The position numbers were made by a program, and so were the translations under genes. Below the pieces are notes generated by a model. The model made no database searches. It was not told where the DNA came from and was given only the letters and a program-made list of their open reading frames with translations. From NCBI GenBank assembly GCA_029555885.1, contig JAKPQT010000252.1:1-17537 (forward strand): DNA of 17,537 nucleotides, read 5' to 3'. Shown piece by piece: positions 15,179 to 17,537 of the stretch; positions within the stretch are counted from its first letter, which is position 1; each line of letters begins with the position of its first letter. The DNA comes from Chloroflexota bacterium (GTDB lineage: Bacteria > Chloroflexota > Anaerolineae > CG2-30-64-16).

Positions 15179-15703
15179 TTAGTCTAACAATCTCACTGCC
15201 TCTGCGGGCGTCTCTGCGATCTCTGTCAATGCCGCAATGGACGATCCCAGGTCCGTATGTTCCAGCAGCGTCGCGACGACCGGCCGCCACTGCGCGCCGA
15301 GCAGGACGAGTGCCCGGCCCTCCAGGCTGCGCACCTGGAGCAAGCTCCATACGAGCGTCAGCTCGGACAGCGTGCCGATGCCGCCGCGCAGCGCCACAAA
15401 CCCGTCAGCCCGCTCGATCATCAGGGCCATCCGCTCGATGAGCGTGGCGGCCTTGACTTCCTCGGTCACCCACGGGTTGCAGGGGGCCGGGTCGAAGAGG
15501 GCGCACGTCACGCCGACGACGTGGCCGCCGGCCTCCGCCGCGCCCTGGCTGACTGCCCCCATGCTGCCCGCGTAGCCACCCGATAGCACGGTGTGGCCCG
15601 CGCTCGCAAGCAACCGGCCCAGCTCGTACGCCTCCGCGTAGCAGGGGCTATCGACCCGACAGCGTGAACTGCCGAAAACCGCAATGGTTCGTCCCGCATG
15701 CAT
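15179..15703 (-). CDS. LOG-family (TIGR00725-like) protein
   Basis: A 174-residue Rossmann-like protein related to LOG/lysine-decarboxylase-like phosphoribohydrolases. IAVFGSSR is at the N-terminus, SGGYAGSMGA (41-50) is the phosphate-binding loop, and GGIGTLSEL (107-115) matches the GGxGTxxE signature. The residue before the signature is Arg (ALRGG) where the family commonly has Pro. Classic LOG enzymes cleave N6-modified AMP to free base; the substrate of this subgroup is not established. ATG 15703 is preceded by GAGGA about 7 bases upstream, and only 29 bases separate it from proS, so the two are probably one transcript. Confidence 0.85.
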   Translation of the reverse strand: MHAGRTIAVFGSSRCRVDSPCYAEAYELGRLLASAGHTVLSGGYAGSMGAVSQGAAEAGGHVVGVTCALFDPAPCNPWVTEEVKAATLIERMALMIERADGFVALRGGIGTLSELTLVWSLLQVRSLEGRALVLLGAQWRPVVATLLEHTDLGSSIAALTEIAETPAEAVRLLD

Positions 15704-15734
15704 TCTGTTCCTCAGCTAGCTGCCGTATAGGTTT

Positions 15735-15842
15735 CAGGTTGGAACGTTACAGGTTGCAGGTTTGCTGCAAACGACGCTACGTCAGCACATCCGGCGCGCC
15801 ACGCGACAGTGATGCAACCTGCAACCTGTTTACCTTCAACCG
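15735..15842. repeat. Heptad-type repeat arms in inverted orientation
   Basis: ACAGGTTGCAGGTT at 15749-15762 is a perfect 14-bp inverted match to 15816-15829. Looser GGTTGGA- and GGTTGAA-type units extend both arms (15737-15765 and 15814-15842). The 53-base spacer is GC-rich. The units belong to the same family as the array at 12587-12661. It fills the gap between the metallophosphoesterase and LOG genes. Confidence 0.8.
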
Positions 15843-15848
15843 CCCCCG

Positions 15849-16553
15849 TCACCGGCTGCTGCTCACCAGCTCCCAGCCGGTCGTCCGTCCGTTGTCGCCC
15901 GTTCGCCGCCCCAGCTCGAGCACCCGGTAGCCGTAGGTGTTGATAATCCGTGTCTCGCCGTAATCGGTCTCGGTCGTCATGCTGCGGTTGTAGACGTGCT
16001 GATGGCCGTGAATCATCAACGCCGGGGTGAAGCGGCGCAGGAAAGCCAGATAGGTCTCGAACCCCTGGTGGGGCAGGTCCTCGTCGTCGTGGATGCCGCG
16101 CGGGGGTGCGTGGGTGATGAGAATGTCCAGGTAACGGCCATAGCGCAGCCGGTTAAGCAGCAGCCGTGCGCCCAACACCTGTGCCTGCCAGCGCACCGCG
16201 GTCTCGCGGTACTGGAACGGCGCGCCGGGATTGTACTGGCGGCAGCCCTCCAGCCCGGCCAGCAGCAGCCCATCGTGACAGCCGCGCCGCATGTGCAGGT
16301 TGGTCGCCCAACTCAGCGGCTTAATCGTCGTGACCGGCTCCACGCGCAGGTCCTCGTGCGGCTGTGTGATGACCTTGTCGTGGTTGCCGTGGACATAATA
16401 CAACGGCACATCGAGCAGCCCAACGATGTATTCCAGGTAATAATAGGGCAGGTCGCCGCACGCCAGGACCAGGTCTACTTTGCCCACGCGCTCACGGATG
16501 TAGGGGCCGTAAAGCACCGGCTCCACTTTGTCGCTGACGGTTAGGATGCGCAT
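15849..16553 (-). CDS. Calcineurin-like metallophosphoesterase
   Basis: A 234-residue metallophosphoesterase with most metal-site motifs: D8 in VSDKVEP, GDLPYYYLE with D34, GNHD (56-59), THAPP with H148, and IHGHQH with H184 and H186. Motif I usually reads D-x-H; here the His position is Val, as far as can be read. The substrate is unknown; relatives cleave phosphodiesters. ATG 16553 has only a weak ribosome site (AGGGA about 13 bases upstream). It is the first gene after the strong leftward promoter at 16615-16644. Confidence 0.9.
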   Translation of the reverse strand: MRILTVSDKVEPVLYGPYIRERVGKVDLVLACGDLPYYYLEYIVGLLDVPLYYVHGNHDKVITQPHEDLRVEPVTTIKPLSWATNLHMRRGCHDGLLLAGLEGCRQYNPGAPFQYRETAVRWQAQVLGARLLLNRLRYGRYLDILITHAPPRGIHDDEDLPHQGFETYLAFLRRFTPALMIHGHQHVYNRSMTTETDYGETRIINTYGYRVLELGRRTGDNGRTTGWELVSSSR

Positions 16554-16614
16554 GCGGCAGGCACGTCCCTGGATTCCTGATGGCCGGGTGGTCAGTTGAC
16601 GCTCAAGTGGTCGA

Positions 16615-16644
16615 AGTATAGCACGGCCGCGGGATGACTGTCAA
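16615..16644 (-). promoter_or_regulatory. Strong leftward sigma70-type promoter
   Basis: On the - strand, TTGACA (16644-16639), an 18-base spacer and TATACT (16620-16615): a perfect -35 and a -10 with one mismatch. The mRNA would start near 16608, leaving a leader of about 55 bases before the metallophosphoesterase. It can also serve the LOG, proS, folB and folE genes downstream. Confidence 0.75.
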
Positions 16645-16677
16645 CGAACGCGCGGAGACTGGGAAGTGGAGGGTCTT

Positions 16678-16707
16678 TTGACAACCCTCTCGCCCCCGTG
16701 TTAACAT
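16678..16707 (+). promoter_or_regulatory. Rightward promoter of the NusG-like gene, with an inverted repeat
   Basis: A perfect TTGACA -35 (16678-16683), 18 bases, then TAACAT (16702-16707), four of six. GAGGGT (16669-16674) and ACCCTC (16684-16689) form an inverted repeat around the -35, a possible operator. The mRNA would start near 16714. Confidence 0.55.
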
Positions 16708-16735
16708 TCACAGGCTCTTGACGGGAAGCCCAGAC

Positions 16736-16743
16736 AGGAGGTG
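16736..16743 (+). promoter_or_regulatory. Ribosome binding site that sets the NusG-like start
   Basis: AGGAGGTG is a near-perfect Shine-Dalgarno sequence nine bases before GTG 16753. The other in-frame GTG (16741) lies inside this site and so cannot be the start. Confidence 0.8.
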
Positions 16744-16752
16744 AGGCAAGCA

Positions 16753-17307
16753 GTGTCGGAAGCCTGGTATGCGATCTATACCAAACCCAACGCGGAGGCG
16801 CAGGTGGCGCGCACGCTGATCGAGCGCGGCTTCCATACGTTCCTGCCCATGCTGCCCCCGCGCGGGGAGGGCCGGGCGCGGCCGGTGTTTCCGACCTATC
16901 TGTTCGTCCGCTGTGACCTGTCGCAGGTCATCATCGACAATTTGCAATGGATCCCCGGGTTGCAGTACATTCTCAGCTTCGAGGGCCGGCCCGCGGTCGT
17001 GCCGGACGAAGCCATCCAGCTGATCGAGACCGCAGTACGCGAAATCGAGGCCGCGGGCGGGCTAACGCTGCATCGCTTCAAGCCGGGCGACCGGGTCGTC
17101 ATCGACGAAGGCCCGCTGGCCGGACTGCGCGGCGTCTTCGAAGGGCCCGTCAAGCCGGCGGAGCGCGTGCGCATCCTCATTCGTTTCCTCGGTGAGACCA
17201 ACCGGGCGGAGGTGCCCGTCGAGGTGCTGCGCAAGGCCAGCGATGATGAGCTGCTGCCCCGCCGCCGCGGCACGCGCGGCCGCGGGCGGCGGATTCGCTA
17301 TGACTGA
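16753..17307 (+). CDS. NusG/RfaH-like transcription elongation factor paralogue
   Basis: A 184-residue protein with a NusG N-terminal domain (about 3-95: AWYAIYTKPNAEAQVARTL, and PVFPTYLFVRCDL as in RfaH-like members) and a KOW domain (RFKPGDRVVIDEGPLAGL and beyond). It ends in an Arg-rich tail (RRRGTRGRGRRIR). NusG proteins bind RNA polymerase and either promote or suppress pausing and termination. The lack of secE and ribosomal-protein neighbours (rplK, rplA) marks it as a specialised paralogue rather than the housekeeping NusG. The start is GTG 16753. Only 15 bases separate it from the MFS gene, so it may control that operon; the target is not visible here. Confidence 0.88.
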   Translation: MSEAWYAIYTKPNAEAQVARTLIERGFHTFLPMLPPRGEGRARPVFPTYLFVRCDLSQVIIDNLQWIPGLQYILSFEGRPAVVPDEAIQLIETAVREIEAAGGLTLHRFKPGDRVVIDEGPLAGLRGVFEGPVKPAERVRILIRFLGETNRAEVPVEVLRKASDDELLPRRRGTRGRGRRIRYD

Positions 17308-17322
17308 TAGAGGACGGGCCTG

Positions 17323-17537
17323 ATGCCCGGCTGGCGGCGCACGCTCTATACGGTCTGGCTCACGCAGTTCATCGCGGTGGCGGGCTTCTCGTTCATCATG
17401 CCCTTCATCCCTTACTACATCCAGGAACTCGGTGTGACGGACGTCCGGCAGGCCGGGCTGTGGGCGGGGGTGGTGACGTCCGCGCAGGCGATCAGCATGA
17501 CGCTGATGGCGCCCGTCTGGGGCGCGCTGTCGGACCG
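17323..17537 (+). CDS. MFS transporter, N-terminal part (cut by window edge)
   Basis: Seventy-one codons are visible. The first transmembrane helix is LYTVWLTQFIAVAGFSFIMP, followed by an extracytoplasmic loop (YYIQELGVTDVRQ) and helix 2 (WAGVVTSAQAISMTLMAPVW). The start of MFS motif A, GALSDR, comes at the edge. This fits a drug/metabolite exporter with 12 or 14 helices. ATG 17323 has GAGGACGG about 7 bases upstream and follows the NusG-like gene closely, suggesting one transcript. The substrate cannot be told. Confidence 0.88.
   Translation, partial: MPGWRRTLYTVWLTQFIAVAGFSFIMPFIPYYIQELGVTDVRQAGLWAGVVTSAQAISMTLMAPVWGALSD

Overview
The window is chromosomal DNA from a GC-rich bacterium, most likely a member of the Chloroflexota (Anaerolineae-like). 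That is an inference from gene content: RNase J, an archaeal/eukaryal-type prolyl-tRNA synthetase, a secreted C25 (gingipain-like) peptidase, and short 7- and 8-bp tandem repeats in intergenic gaps. No 16S rRNA or other decisive marker is present. No tRNA, rRNA, CRISPR array, transposase or phage gene was seen. No gene-free stretch exceeds about 200 bases. The larger gaps hold promoters, terminator-like hairpins or the short-repeat arrays.

Left part (1-1800): the last ten codons of a rightward gene are nearly identical to the 3' end of the leftward RNase J gene at 79-1740. This suggests two RNase J genes placed tail to tail around a shared hairpin.

Part of most interest (1827-7186): a rightward cassette behind a good sigma70-type promoter. 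It runs PqqD-like RiPP recognition protein (1899), radical SAM/SPASM maturase (2261), a 64-residue peptide with a leader-like N-terminus and a Gly/Pro-rich tail with one Cys (3577), and a secreted 1093-residue C25 cysteine peptidase with an intact His/Cys dyad (3848). A long hairpin follows. This looks like a RiPP (ribosomally made, post-translationally modified peptide) pathway whose protease is an unusual type. No transporter or immunity gene is visible.

Middle and right part (7214-16553): all genes run leftward. They are a HerA/FtsK-type ATPase with coiled coils, a family 2 glycosyltransferase, dTDP-4-dehydrorhamnose reductase, protein-L-isoaspartate methyltransferase, GTP cyclohydrolase I, dihydroneopterin aldolase, prolyl-tRNA synthetase, a LOG-family protein and a metallophosphoesterase. 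folE and folB overlap and catalyse early folate steps. rfbD and the glycosyltransferase probably serve rhamnose-containing surface polysaccharide. Three gaps in this run contain arrays of 7- or 8-bp repeats in opposite orientations, able to fold into hairpins. A strong promoter at 16615-16644 can drive the run from its head.

Right end (16678-17537): divergently, a specialised NusG/RfaH-like paralogue with its own promoter, then the start of an MFS transporter cut by the window edge.
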